Assembly: GCF_024166365.1 (NCBI RefSeq)
Contig: NC_064842.1
Span: 17,579,001 to 17,643,000 of the forward strand
Length of the DNA: 64,000 bases
Source of the DNA: Elephas maximus indicus
Taxonomy: Eukaryota; Chordata; Mammalia; Proboscidea; Elephantidae
Direction: 5' to 3'
Shown here one piece after another: positions 20,993-32,694 of the stretch (within the stretch, counting starts at the first letter, position 1; every line of letters begins with the position of its first letter). A program made the position numbers and the translations under genes. Below the pieces are notes generated by a model. It was not told the origin of the DNA. It worked only from the letters and a program-made list of their open reading frames with translations, and did not search any database.

Positions 20993-21540
20993 GACCTTCT
21001 GTTGGCACAGGACAGGAACCATTCCCGAAGACAACTCATCAGACATGAAAGGGACTGGTCAGCGGGGGGGAGAGAGATGCTGATGAAGAGTGAGCTAATT
21101 AAATCAGGTGGACACTTGAGATTGTGTTGGCAACTCTTGTCTGGAGGGGGGATGGGAAGATAGAGAGAGAGGGAAGCTGGCAAAATTGTCACGAAACGAG
21201 AGACTGAAAGGGCTGACTCAATAGGGGGAGAGCAAGTGGGAGAAGGGAGTAAGATGTATGTAAACTTACGTGTGACAGACTGATTGGATTTGTAAATGTT
21301 CACTTGAAGCTTAATAAAAATTAATTACAAAAAATGTAGTAGTGATACAAGGATAAACAAAAAATTGGAAAAGAAGGTGCCTGTAAGTATACAATTACTG
21401 TGTCAGATATAAGTGTTGCTAAGGATGTGGGGAAGCAGAACTATTATTTGTTGCTATTGGGAATGTAAATTAGTACAATAACTTTGTTCATTGGCCATAG
21501 AAAAAATAATTATGATGGAAAGCTTAAAAAAAAAAAAAAA
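20993..21540 (+). mobile_element. L1 3' UTR with 3'-transduced flank
   Basis: Forward 5'-truncated L1. It starts GACCTTCTGTTGGCACAGGA in the 3' UTR (complement of the L1 at 50690-51040) and reaches the native signal AATAAAAATTAATTAC near 21313-21330. About 190 bp of non-L1-tail sequence and a poly(A) tract follow (to 21540). A perfect 17-bp duplication AAGATACCAGAGGTGGA flanks the whole unit (20976-20992, 21541-21557). Confidence 0.85.
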
Positions 21541-22144
21541 AAGATACCAGAGGTGGAATGATCCTTGGTGATGACAAGGCCCAGTATCAAATAATTACAA
21601 AGATAGTTTACCAAGTCCTTCCATTTTTGCTGGTGGCTGAGGATAATGAATGGTCATCTGGTTGATTTGAATCCAGAAGACCTGATACGTTTAGCTGCCT
21701 GTTCAAAAGGAATATTGAGAATATGGCCTGTTACCTCTGAAGAAAGTTTTTCAATGAAAGAGTGAAATAGCTGCCCATAGTTAGTTCTACATGCGCCCAT
21801 GGCAGTTAGAGGAGGCTCAGAGAGCTAAGGACTTGAGTTCTTAAAACGGAGACTCCTTAAGTAGTATTTAAGGAGTTTTGTTTTAATATTGATAACTTTC
21901 CAATAAGAAACAGAATTTTTTTCTCTTGGCTGCATTTAAGAATGCAGTCTAATTTCACAGAGTGATTGGGGCTAACATTATTCTACATTGGTGGGTAAAA
22001 AAAAGTTCTGTATTATTGGGGAATATTACCACTTAGTCTTTCATCACTAAACTAATCTGGACCTTTTTTTTCCCCCCCCACCGTCAAAATGAAAAAGATT
22101 TAGCTATGTAGCCTCCTCCTAATCTGTAAAATTCTATAATTATC

Positions 22145-22440
22145 TCATAATGTGTTATCTAAACTGTATCTCCTATGAGGAGAAAAATTTCTCCTTGGTC
22201 CACCACATGAGGACTGTTTTCTGGAGAATGAAGCCAACACAGAGAAAGAAGAGCTAACACATGGAAATAGGGAGATGGTGTTAACTGTCTCATTTGAGCC
22301 CCTGGCTCCAGCCATGTCTGAAGTCATACACTTGTCCAAAGCCAAACAAATGCCTGAAGCCAATAAATTCCCTTTTGGTTTAAATTAGTTTGGGATGGAA
22401 TTCTGTCATTTTTCAAGCAAGAGTCCTAACAAATATAAAT
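22145..22440 (+). repeat. Unclassified old interspersed repeat
   Basis: GCCAATAAATTCCCTTTTGG followed by GAGTCCTAACAAATA resembles the end of a recurrent mammalian repeat whose class I cannot name. Boundaries approximate. Confidence 0.3.
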
Positions 22441-22625
22441 ATTATATTAATAGCATTCCTTCATTCCTGCAGGGACTCTTCTGAGTCTACTGAAAATTAG
22501 CACACTCAAGTGATGACTTTGGTTGGTGGCCTTCAAACCACAAACCTGGCCCCTTCCATTAAAAGAAAACAGTTTTATATTTCTATGTCCCAAGTATATC
22601 ATTTGCACTATCCTAAGGCTTGAAA

Positions 22626-22817
22626 AGGAGCCCTGGTGGTGCAGTTAAAGCACTTGGTTGCTAACCGAAAGGTTAGTGGTTTGAACCCACCAGTTGCTCT
22701 GCAGGAGAAAGATGTGGCAGTCTGCTCCCATAAAGATTTACAGCCTTGGAAGCCCTATGGGGCAGTTCTACTCCGTCCTGAAGGGTCTGTGAGTTAGAAT
22801 CGACTGGATAGCAGAGG
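22626..22817 (+). repeat. AfroSINE, long subtype, 13-bp TSD
   Basis: Forward copy with GAGAAAGATGTGGCAGTCTG block. CTAAGGCTTGAAA (22613-22625) and CTAAGACTTGAAA (22818-22830) flank it. Confidence 0.9.
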
Positions 22818-23444
22818 CTAAGACTTGAAAGAGCAATTCTAATCACCTGAATAACACGTAATAGACTTTTAAAATAATCAGGTAATTCTTGGTTAAATGT
22901 TCATTGAGCTTGTTACAACTGCTGGGTAATTCTGTATTAAACATTCATATCTATAACTTAATTTACCTCTTGCTAGTAAAATAGTGTATTAAATTTTCAT
23001 TTAAGGTTTATGGGGAATGGAGGCACAACACTCTATATTCTTCTAGGTGTTCTTCTGCTTATTAAAAGTGCGGATGAGAAAGTAATCAAACAAGTAGAGA
23101 GAAAGCATTGATTTTTGTGTGTTTTTAAAATTCAGTTTAGATTCCTGGTGAAAACTGTAAAGGGAGTAAATGAGTAAAGATTTTCATTAGAAACACCAAA
23201 TCTCCTCCAGAACTTGAACAAAGATAGTTTCAGGATCATACCCAGAATTTTTTATTATTTATGGTAAGAGACCTCTACTCCATATACTATGAAGTTTTCT
23301 TAATATCTCCCAATTCTCTTTAAGCTTCCTTTTTTCACTGTTTTCAAACAAGTGAAATGAGCCCACAAGAATTCACTGAGGGCAGGGTAGGATCTCAGAA
23401 AAATTTTTTTTAATGCCAAGAGTCAGCCGCCTTTACAGTTCTTT

Positions 23445-25010
23445 TTTTAAATTGTGCTTTAAGTGAAAGTTTACAGTTCAAGTTAGTTTCTCATACAAAA
23501 ATTTATGCACAGATTGTTATGTGATCCTAGTTGCTCTCCCGATAACATGACAGCATACTTCTCCTTTCCACCCTATATTTCCTGTGTCCATTCAACCAGC
23601 TCCTGTCCTGTTCTGCCTTCCATCTTGCCTCCAGACAGGAGCTGCCCATTTAGTCTCATGTATCTACTTGAGCTAAGAAGCAGACTAGTCTCTTCACAAG
23701 TATCATTTTATGTCTTACAGTCCAGTCTAATCTTTGTCTGAAGAGTTGGCTTTGGGACCATCTAGTTCTTCTGACCTCAGACTGATGGAGTCTCTCGTTT
23801 ATGTGGCCCTTTCTGTCTCTTGGGCTCATATTTTCCTTGTATCTTTAATGTTCTTCATTCTCCTTTGCTCCAAGTGGTTTGGGACCAATTGGTGCATCTT
23901 AGATGGTTGCTTGCCAGCTTTTAAGACCCCAGACACCACTCATCAAAGTGGGTTGCAGAACATGTTCTTAATAAACTTTTTTTATGCCAATGACCTAGAT
24001 GTCCCCTGAAACCATGGTCCCCAGATCCCCACCCCTGCTACTCTGTCTCTCGAAGTGTTTGGTTGTATTCAGAAATTCCTTAGCTTTTGATTTAGTCCAG
24101 TTGTGCTGACTTTCCCCTGTATTGTGTGTTGCCCTTCCCTTCACCTAAGATAATTCCTATCTACTATCTAGTTAGTAAATACCACTCTCCCTCTCTCCCT
24201 CCCCTCGTAACCATCAAAGAATGTTTTCTTCTGTGTTTAAAACTTTTCTTGAGTTCTCATAAGTATTTGTCCTATTGTGACTGACTAATTTCACTCAGCA
24301 TAATGTCTTCCAGCTTCATCCATATTATGAGATGTTTCAAGGATTCACTGTCATTCTTTATCATTGTGTAGCATTCCACTATGTGAATATACCGTAAGTT
24401 GTTTATCCATTTGTCCGTTGATGGGCACCTAGGTTGTTGCCACCTTTTTGCTATTGTGAACAGTGCTGCAATGACCATGGGTGTGCATATTTCTATTCAT
24501 GTGAGGGCTCTTACTTCTCTAGGATACATTCCAAGAAGTGAGATTGCTGGATCGTATAGTACTTCCATTTCTAGCTTTTTCAAGAAGCACCAAATCAATT
24601 TCCAAAGTGGTTGTACCATTTTACATTCCCACCAGTAGTGTATAAGTGTCCCAGTCTCTCCACAACCTCTCCAACATTTATTATTTTGTGTTTTTTGGAT
24701 TAATGCTAGCCTCGCTGGGGTGAGAAGGTGTTTCATTGTAGTTTTGATTTGCATTTCTCTAATAGCTAATGATTGTGAGCATTTCCTCATGTATCTGTTA
24801 GCCGCCTGAATGTCTTTTTTGGTAAGGTGCCTGTTCATATCCTTTGTGTATTTTTTAATTGGGTTATTTGTCTTTTTGTTGTTGAGGTTTTGCAGTATCC
24901 TGTAGATTTTAGAGATTAAAGGCTGATCGAATTTGTTGTAGCCTAAAACTTTTTCCCTGTCTGTAGTTTATCTTTTTACTCTTTTGGTGAAGTCTTTTGA
25001 TGAGCCATCT
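23445..25010 (-). mobile_element. 5'-truncated L1, 3' UTR and ORF2 end
   Basis: Reverse L1. The 3' end starts at AATTGTGCTTTAAGTGAAAG (23450). The ORF2 C-terminal region lies at 24270-24840 and truncation is near 25010. Encoded pieces on the minus strand include [20 protein letters not shown] and [17 protein letters not shown]. Confidence 0.88.
24497..24838 (-). pseudogene. L1 ORF2 C-terminal remnant
   Basis: 113 codons holding the Cys-rich end of L1 ORF2p ([19 protein letters not shown]-x3-C...H-x4-C pattern). The polymerase is absent, so the copy is dead. Confidence 0.85.
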
Positions 25011-25881
25011 TTACACTTTCTGAATGGTCTTTCTCATTTAGGAATCCTGGGATCTGATGTGTGTAATTTATCGTTTAAGAAATCTGCAAAGTAGAACATG
25101 TGCATTTTGCAATAGTTAAAAGAATTCCTCTTTTTTGTTAAGAAAGAACTTAATAACCCTTCTGTTACTGCGTGTGTGTGATTCTCATCCCAGGATGTTA
25201 CGAGTGTTGTGTTGTTATGGAATTGTTATTCCATTAGTTGGGACAGATCTAGATTTTGTGAGCCCAAGGCTTATACCATGGTGGGAAGGTATCTAAGAAA
25301 AAGATTGCCAAGTGTGAACTTAAATTAAAGTACAAAAGCAAAAGTTTAGAATGAGAAAAGAAATCACAACAAATTACAAATTTTAAAAAGCTGACAAAGA
25401 TTATAAAATCCTAAAAAATGACATATTATTACAATTACCTGTGCTAGACCTCTGAGATACTTTTTTTTCTTACTTTTTTTTGACTGCATACTCTTTGATC
25501 ACTTCTTCATTGGAAAACAATTTTAGAATATCATTTTCTATAAAGATAATTTAGTCTTTCCTATAGATTGAAACTTACATTTTATTGTTGATAGTTTAGA
25601 ATATTTTCTTTCAGCTTCTCAGCTAATTATTGGTATTTCCATGTCTCTAACTTCCTCTGCAATGTCCTGCACTGGTAGAACCTACTCAAAGAGTATCAGC
25701 CCTTTGATCTCCCTCCACATTGTTATAGGTCTAGCTCAGCCAAGTCCTCAAGGTCACTGGTCCTCCTGACATTCTCCATACCTTATCTCTGCCAAGTTGC
25801 TCTTAGGCTGGCGAATGAGGTGGCCATGAAGGCTGAATCGTAGTGATCCCCAAGCAGTGGCTCATTAAGATCCTTCTCCTT
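25010..25881. other. Intergenic, nothing recognised
   Basis: AT-rich sequence with no ORF or repeat I can assign. Confidence 0.5.
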
Positions 25882-25897
25882 TGGGTCAAAGATAAAC

Positions 25898-25975
25898 AAC
25901 CCAGTGCCGTCGAGTCGATTCCGACTCATAGCAACCCTATAGGACAGAGTAGAACTGCCCCGTAGCATTTCCAAG
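25898..25975 (-). repeat. 5'-truncated AfroSINE with 16-bp TSD
   Basis: 78 bp of AfroSINE 3' half (GTGCCGTCGAGTCGATTCCG..). The perfect duplication TGGGTCAAAGATAAAC lies at 25882-25897 and 25976-25991. Confidence 0.92.
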
Positions 25976-26660
25976 TGGGTCAAAGATAAACACTAGTTAA
26001 TCAGTTAAGGTCCACCAGGAACAGGTGGCCGCAACGTACTGGTGAATGTGGAAATAGTGCTGGTAGCCTCAGAACTAGCACTGAGAAATAGAGGGTGACC
26101 CCTTGGCTGGGGCAGTGCTGCTCCACACAACTGAGGCTATTGCTATCTTCCTGTGTCCACAAGGAAAACACCCTGGGCCTTGGAAAGGGTCTTTGTAAGT
26201 GAGGGGCCCTGATACTTAAGCTTCCTTGCCTCTGTCTGCTGGACTAAGCATAAGGACAGCGAGTGACCTGGCTTGGTAATAAAATGCTGTGCATGGAGTG
26301 AGCTACTTCTTAGTTCGCATAGCCCTCTTTCTCCCTACAGGTGGGGCTCAAAAATCCTCAGTTCTAAGCTCAGAACCCAAGACCTAAATCGGGACATATT
26401 TACATAATTCCAACCTTACATTCTGGAATTCAACATCAAGTCATCCTGGGTTCACACAGCATCTCAATAACTGAAACAGCGCCTTCTTTTTGTGCCTCAA
26501 ACCTTCAGTCAGGGAGCTTCTGCCTTCTCTTGCTGGTGCATTGTACACAGGCACACAGCACCACCCTCCGATTCAGGAGACATACAACCTAAGAGAGCAG
26601 GAGCTGAGATGCAGCCATTCACTCATGTGTCAAATCTCTCTGTAGTGATTATGAGCAACA

Positions 26661-26860
26661 ATAAAAAACCAGTTGCTATGGCGTCAATTCCAACTGATGG
26701 AGACCCCATATGTGTCAGAGTAGAACTGTGCTCCGTAGGGTTTTCAATGGATGACTTTTTGGAAGTAGATTACCAAGGCTTTCTTCTGAGGTGCCTCTCG
26801 GTGGACTTGAACCCCCAATCTTTTACTTAGCAGCCAAAACTTAACCATTTACTCCACCAC
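26661..26860 (-). repeat. AfroSINE, long subtype
   Basis: Reverse copy: CCAGTTGCTATGGCGTCAAT, block GATTACCAAGGCTTTCTTCT, ending near ACCATTTACTCCACCA. Confidence 0.85.
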
Positions 26861-27139
26861 CATCATTTAAAAGTGCAGACAAATGGGAGTTCCCATCCTT
26901 GAATCTCTATGTTTGTAGATAGGTGCTGTTGGATCTTCCTAAGGCCCAGTGCCTGCTTCTGAGATCAAAAGTCCTGGGCTTCTGTTGCCAAATACGAGTC
27001 TAAGTGGAGACCTATTATGGCCATAGCCTTTTGGATGCTGAGAAAATGGAGTAATATATTTAAGATACTCAAAGGGAAAATGTAAGCCAAAGATTTTACA
27101 TTCAACAAAAATGACTTTCGGATACAAGGGCACTGTGTT

Positions 27140-27720
27140 GGGAATCCCCAAGATCACCTTTGGCCTTGATGTGTCACTAGAAGGACTCATAAGATGCAGA
27201 AAAGCTGTTATACACACACACACACAAAAAAAAACTCATAGTTATGGTTTATTACAGTGAAAGGATACAGATTAAAATCAGCAAAGGGAAAATGTGCACG
27301 GAGTAAAGTCCAGGAAAAAGCAGATGTAAGCTTCCAAGTGATCTCTCCCAGTGGAGTCACACAGACACGTTAATTCCCCAGGAACTAGGTATGACAACAC
27401 GAGCAGAGGTTGTCAACCAGGGAAGCTCACTTGAGCCCTTGTGTTCAGGGTTTTTATTGAGGTCAGTCACATAGGCATGCCTGCAGGTGCATATGTCCAT
27501 CATAAATCACATTGTTAGCATAAACTATCTAATCATACCGGTACCATGTGGCCAAAACACTCAGGCATACAAAAACATTTACCAGGCAGAATATTCCAAG
27601 AACTCGAGGCTCATATCCTGGGAGCCAGCCAAGGGCCAGTCCTGAAGACAAGACTTTCTTGGGGGTGTGCAGGGTTTGAGCAACCCAGGACTGCTGAGTT
27701 AACCCCTTCCTGCACAGACA
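27140..27720 (-). repeat. LTR-like repeat (MER21-like)
   Basis: GGTTTATTACAGTGAAAGGA, TCTCCCAGTGGAGTCACACA and GGAAGCTCACTTGAGCCC, followed by a reverse AATAAAA (27451-27457), resemble an old ERV LTR in reverse. No genes are present. A CA microsatellite lies at about 27211-27226. Family name from recall; ends uncertain. Confidence 0.4.
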
Positions 27721-27974
27721 CAAACTAATATTAATATGCAAGAAATGAGGGAATACTATTCCCATGAATCCTTCCTGAAGGACCTACTAGAGAATGAGCT
27801 TTAGATAATCAAAATGACTACAGAGAAAAACAACATAAGGTGAGAATTGAACATATAATAACTTATAGAGAGTTAAGACTAAAAGAAGGTTAAAAGGGAA
27901 AGGGTGTAGCATTTAATGGCTATTTGCTCAGACAATGTGGATATAGTACAACTAGAACATATGCAAAAATATTT

Positions 27975-29175
27975 TTAAATAATATTTTATTACGTTTTTT
28001 TGTGTGTAAGTTTACATAGCAAATTGGTTCCCATTTGACAATTAATACACAAATTGTTCAGTGACATTGGTTATATTTTTAACAATGTGTCAACATTCAC
28101 ATTTATTCCATTCTAGATATTTTGTTTCCAGTAATATTAATATGGTTTCCCTATCCCCTTACTCTTTCATCTTTGCTTTAGAGTAATTTTTGAGCATTTG
28201 TTCTCATATAGATGATTTTTTAAAAGTATAGTACTCATCGGTAATGTTCCTTTTTTTTTTATTGTGCTCTAGGTGAAAGTTTACAGTTCAAGTTAATTTC
28301 TCATATAAAAATTTATACACATATTGTTATGTGACCCCAGTTGCAATCCCTATAATGTGAGAGCACATTCCCCCTTTCTACCCTGAGTTTCCAGTGTCCA
28401 TTCACCCGGCTCCTATCCCTTTCTGCCCTCTCCTCCCACCTCTAGAAAGGAGCTGCCCATTTAGTCTCATGTATCTACTGAGAAGCACACTCTTCACGGT
28501 AATCATTTTATGTTTTATAGTCCAGTCTAATTTTTTCTAAAGAGTTGGCTTCAGGAATGGTTTTAGTTCTGGGTTAACAGAGAGTCCAGGGATATTATTT
28601 TATGAACCAATCTGTTATTTAGATAAAGGGTGCCATCAGGGGGTAGTTTCGATTTAAAGTTTATGGAATATCTCAGAGTGACAGTCTCAGGACTCCTCTA
28701 GCCTCAACTGGTCTGGTAATTCTGGGCCCTTAAACAATTTGAGTTTTGTTTCATATTTTTCTCCCCTTCTATTTGGGTCTATCCATAATGGCGTTGATCA
28801 GAATGGTTGTTAATAGTAGCTGGGCACCATCTAATTCTTCTGGTCTCAGGATAGATGAGGCCATGGTTAGTGTAGGCTGTTAGTCCTGTAGACTAGTTTC
28901 TTCTCTGAATCTTTGGTTTCATTCTTTTTTGCTCCAGATGAGAATAGACCAATAGCTGTATCTTAGATGGCCTCTCACATGATTTTAAGACCCCAAATAC
29001 TACTCACTAAACCAGGATGTAGAACATAAACTTTATGAACTATATTATGTTAATTGAGTGAGTTGTCCTAAGAGATTATGGTCCTAAGGATTCAAGCCCA
29101 AAAAATAAATTTCATGAGGTGTTTGGTTATGTCTAAGAAGTATCCATAATTGTGCCCCCTATAACCAAACCAAAA
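27975..29175 (-). mobile_element. Old L1 3' UTR, split by a younger L1 fragment
   Basis: Older L1 subfamily in reverse (TTTACATAGCAAATTGGTTC, GACATTGGTTATATTTTTAA), continuing at about 28590-29175 (AATGGCGTTGATCAGAATGG, AGATGGCCTCTCACATGATT). A younger L1 3' end (28243-28585) is inserted. Confidence 0.75.
28243..28585 (-). mobile_element. Younger L1 3' end nested in old L1
   Basis: Starts at a T run and ATTGTGCTCTAGGTGAAAGT, the same 3' end as at 23450, 33370 and 63525. The right boundary is approximate. Confidence 0.7.
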
Positions 29176-29223
29176 ACCCAATGAGCGCTGATGAATGGAT
29201 GCATACACATGCATATACATATA

Positions 29224-29738
29224 TGTCATGGATTGAATTAGTTCCCCAAAAATGTGTGAATCAAGTTGGTTAGGCCATGATTCCCAGTATTCTGTGGTTG
29301 TCCTCCATTTTGTGATTGCAATTTTATGTTAAAAGGATTAGGGTGGGATTGTAACACCACCCTTACCTGGGTCACATCCCTGATCCAATATAAAGGAAGT
29401 TCCCCTGGGGTGTGACCTGCACCACCTTTTATCTCTCAAGAGATAAAAAGGAAAGGGAAGCAAGCAGAGAGTTGGGGACCTCAAACCACCAAGAAAGCAG
29501 CACCAGGAGCACAGTGCATCCTCTGGACCCGGGGTCCCTGTGCCTGAGAAGCTCCTCAACCAGGGGAAGATTGAGGACAAGGACCTTTCTCTAGGGTCTA
29601 CAAAGAGAGAAAGCTTTCTGGAGCTGACACCCTGAGTTTAGACTTGTAACCTACTAGACTGTGAGAGAATAGATTTCTCTTTGTTAAAGGCATCCACTTG
29701 TGGTGTTTCTGTTATGGCAGCACTAGATGACTAAGACA
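29224..29738 (+). mobile_element. Solo MaLR-like LTR with 5-bp TSD
   Basis: 515-bp LTR beginning TGTCATGGATTGAATT and ending GACTAAGACA (TG...CA), flanked by ATATA on both sides (29219-29223, 29739-29743). A 5-bp duplication fits ERVL/MaLR integration. No internal region or gene remains, so it is a solo LTR. The same family recurs in reverse at 49298 and 59158. Confidence 0.85.
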
Positions 29739-29840
29739 ATATACACTTAAAACCCCCAAACCCAGATATATGTATACATACACACACATATACTTACCTA
29801 CACATATATTTTTATACATACATATATAACCACACAAATA
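29739..29840. repeat. AT/CA-rich microsatellite
   Basis: Imperfect TATA/CACA tracts such as CATACACACACATATAC. Confidence 0.6.
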
Positions 29841-30030
29841 TTTTTTGCAGCTGTTCTTGCAAAATTGTACATGTTCTAGACTTTACCAAAAGTGTTCTTT
29901 TTGTGTGCCTGTGTACTTCTTAGTGACACCATTTACCTTGGTCAAGATGTGCACACTTCCCCCACCTTCAGTGTTATGTTTCCCACTAAACAAGTGAAAC
30001 AACAACAACAAATAGTTGCAAATTGGTAGA

Positions 30031-30150
30031 CAGGCCCGGCAATCTGCGTCTGAAAGGTCATGGCCTTGAAAACCCTGTGGAACACAGTTGTACTCTGCAC
30101 CCATGGGGTTTGCCATGAGTCGGAGTCGACCTGACGGCAACTAACAACAA
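30031..30150 (+). repeat. AfroSINE, 5'-truncated long subtype
   Basis: Forward copy: GGCCCGGCAATCTGCGTCTG to GACGGCAACTAACAACAAG. Confidence 0.85.
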
Positions 30151-30449
30151 GAGCAATAAAGGATATTAAAAAGGATTCCCTGCTAGAAGATGGCAGTTGG
30201 AATCTAGCTTAGATGGAATGGTCAGGGAAGGTCCCTTTGAGTAGGGTCGTTTAAGCTAAGAATCAAGAAATGAGAAGGAGCCAATCACACGATGGGATAT
30301 GTGTGGGTGTGCATACTCCCATGCAAGTGTGCTTTATGCCTGGGGAGACCCTGAGGTGGGAAAGATGTGGTGCACTGCAGGAATTGAAAGAAGCCTAGCA
30401 TAGTTGGGCATTGTGAAAGGGTGGAGAGTGGCATGGTGTTATCAGTTAT

Positions 30450-30700
30450 GGTCTTGTAAGCAAAAAACCCAGCTCTGGCTGATATAAGCAGAGAAGGAAG
30501 TCACTAAACTGTTGGAGGGTATACATAGAATTGCCAGGAATGCTGGGGAACCAGGTTTGGGTTCATGTGGTCTAAAGAAGAGCTAAACTCAAATCTCAGA
30601 ACTGGTCCAATGCGAACATACTAGCTGCTACTCACCAGAATTGCCAGAGTTCCTCAAGAACCCTACAGCTCTGAATGGGCAGGTTGACGGGGCAGAGCCC
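30450..30700. repeat. Unclassified old repeat, copy 1
   Basis: Shares AACCCAGCTCTGGCTGAT-type sequence, a GTTGGAGGGT block and GGGGAACCAGGTTTG with 32010-32150. See findings. Confidence 0.45.
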
Positions 30701-31389
30701 AGGTCTTGTGCACATACCCTAGCTGCAAGAGAGTCAGGGAAATGATGGTATTAGTTCAGCTTTTTAAAACACGGGCCAAAATAAGGGTGGCTTATACAAG
30801 ATGTCTCTCTGATGTAAAAGTCCAAGCAGGTGAAAAATCCAGGGGTGTAGGGCCCTTCCTTTCTCATTCCACCATTCTTTGAGCTACTGCTTTCTTCCTC
30901 AGGATGGAAGATGGTTCACCCTCACCCCCACATCCAATCTCTAGTTAGGGGGAAATGGAAAAGGATACAGGAGAAAATTAAACTGAAAAAAAAAATGGGA
31001 AATTCACTGAAGGTTTGGGGCAGTTGGCTTGCTGGGTCTGAGGAGAGGGAGGGAAAACAAGATATATATTAGGGGCGATGGGTCACATCTGGGTGACTAG
31101 AATCGCATTCCAGAATAGGCAAGATTGGATTCTGCCATCTTAGTCCAGCATAATGTTTTCTGTAAGAACTCTTCTTATAGTCTTTAGTAATTGGGGATAG
31201 TCTATGTTAGAATTAGTTCCTGGTTTTCTGGCATTCCTTATCCCATGTTATTTAGTTCTGTAAATAATTTTTTAATCCCTTCTGCATATTATGCTTAATG
31301 CGAAGCACTATTTTATGAGATGCTTATACCCGTAGTGTTGGTAGAATACGATATGCAAGTATTATCCTATACTTACAGACTTAATCATA

Positions 31390-31610
31390 ATAATAATCCC
31401 TAACATTTGTATGGCACTTAAAAGTTTTTCAAAGCATTTTCATAGAATTTATCTCAATCACTCTGTAAAGTATTATCACCTTCATTGTAAGGATAATACA
31501 ACAGGCTCAGAGAAGTTACCTAAGGTGACATCACAGAACTAGAACTCAAATCCATGTCTTCAGAATCCTGGTGCACTGCTGTTCCTGTTATACCACAGCC
31601 AATTCAGGAC
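31390..31610 (-). repeat. MIR
   Basis: Reverse MIR: TAACATTTGTATGGCACTTA, then CAGGCTCAGAGAAGTTACCT and ACTCAAATCCATGTCTTCAG. Confidence 0.7.
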
Positions 31611-32009
31611 TACTTTAGGAGTGTCGAAGTCTGCCTCTCCCTGGTTTTGGGAGTTAAGCTATTCTTACAATGCCAGAGTATCACCTCACAGATTATGTAC
31701 TAATTGCAAAGAGAAAAGGTACCTTTACAATGAAAAGCTCTATCAATTACCACTTTAACCAACTGATCAAACTTAGTTTTATTAATAATGAGACACCCTG
31801 ACTTACACTTCCTGACGTGATGTTCTAGAATATGAAGTGTACAGTATCATCAGTGTGTACAGTGGAATTCTTGCCAAAGAATGTTTAACTTCAATTAAAT
31901 CAAGCCTCTAGAGTAGCTTCTACACCTCCCTTGCAGTTTACAGGAAATACATGGAAAGAGGGACAAGTTAAATGACATCATGAGAAAACAACCTATCAAA
32001 CCCAGAATG

Positions 32010-32150
32010 TGGGACTGTGTATTATCAGTTAGGATCCAGCAAGCAAAAAAGTCAGCTCTGGCTGATTTAAGCATAAAAGTTACTAAATAGTTGGAGGGTT
32101 GCACACAGACTTGTCAAAGAGTGTTGGAGAACCAGGTTTGAGGTCTTACA
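32010..32150. repeat. Unclassified old repeat, copy 2
   Basis: TATCAGTTAGGATCCAGCAA, GTCAGCTCTGGCTGATTTAA and AGTTGGAGGGTTGCACACAG match the order of blocks at 30450-30560. Confidence 0.45.
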
Positions 32151-32292
32151 AGACTCCTAGCTTGGATTTTTAAAAGAATCAAGGTCATCAAAAAGCTAAT
32201 GTGTGAACTTTGATTGCCTCCTGGTTTTTAAAAAGAACAACCCAGTTAGGAAAGGCATTTTTAAAGTGAATACAGGTTTTGCTTGATATTAT

Positions 32293-32358
32293 CAAAAACC
32301 CAGTGCCGTGGAGTCAATTCCGACTCATAGCGACCCTATAGAACAGAGTAGAACTATA
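32293..32358 (-). repeat. AfroSINE 3' fragment
   Basis: AACCCAGTGCCGTGGAGTCA to GAACAGAGTAGAACTATAG; 5'-truncated. Confidence 0.85.
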
Positions 32359-32694
32359 GAACCGTTAATTCCATAGATGTAACAAAGACAGTGTAGTTTT
32401 ACAGGATACTGTTCTTACTCTGAGGAACTGCCTGCTGAAGTATTTAAATATTAAATGTAACCATGGGAAGTATTAGTTATGAAATGTTACGGTGTCTGTA
32501 ACTTACTTGCAAATGGTTCAACAACATATGTGTATGTGTCTGTATACACACACACGCACCTTACATCCCTATAAAGAGAAAAAAGAACGAGCAGAAAAGG
32601 CAAAATGCTTAGAATGGTTGGATTCAGAGGGAGGGTTCTTTCAACTTTTTCGTAAACATTAAATTTTCATAATAAAAAGTTGGAAGATAAAGAG

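Noticed and set aside
22145..22363. Minus-strand frame of 72 codons as a small gene
   Set aside because: It lies inside a likely old repeat, has no homology I recognise, and Ser-rich composition typical of chance frames.
26000..26480. Possible exon or LTR in relatively GC-balanced sequence with AATAAAA near 26279
   Set aside because: No splice-bounded open frame with recognisable protein and no LTR termini or duplication could be found.
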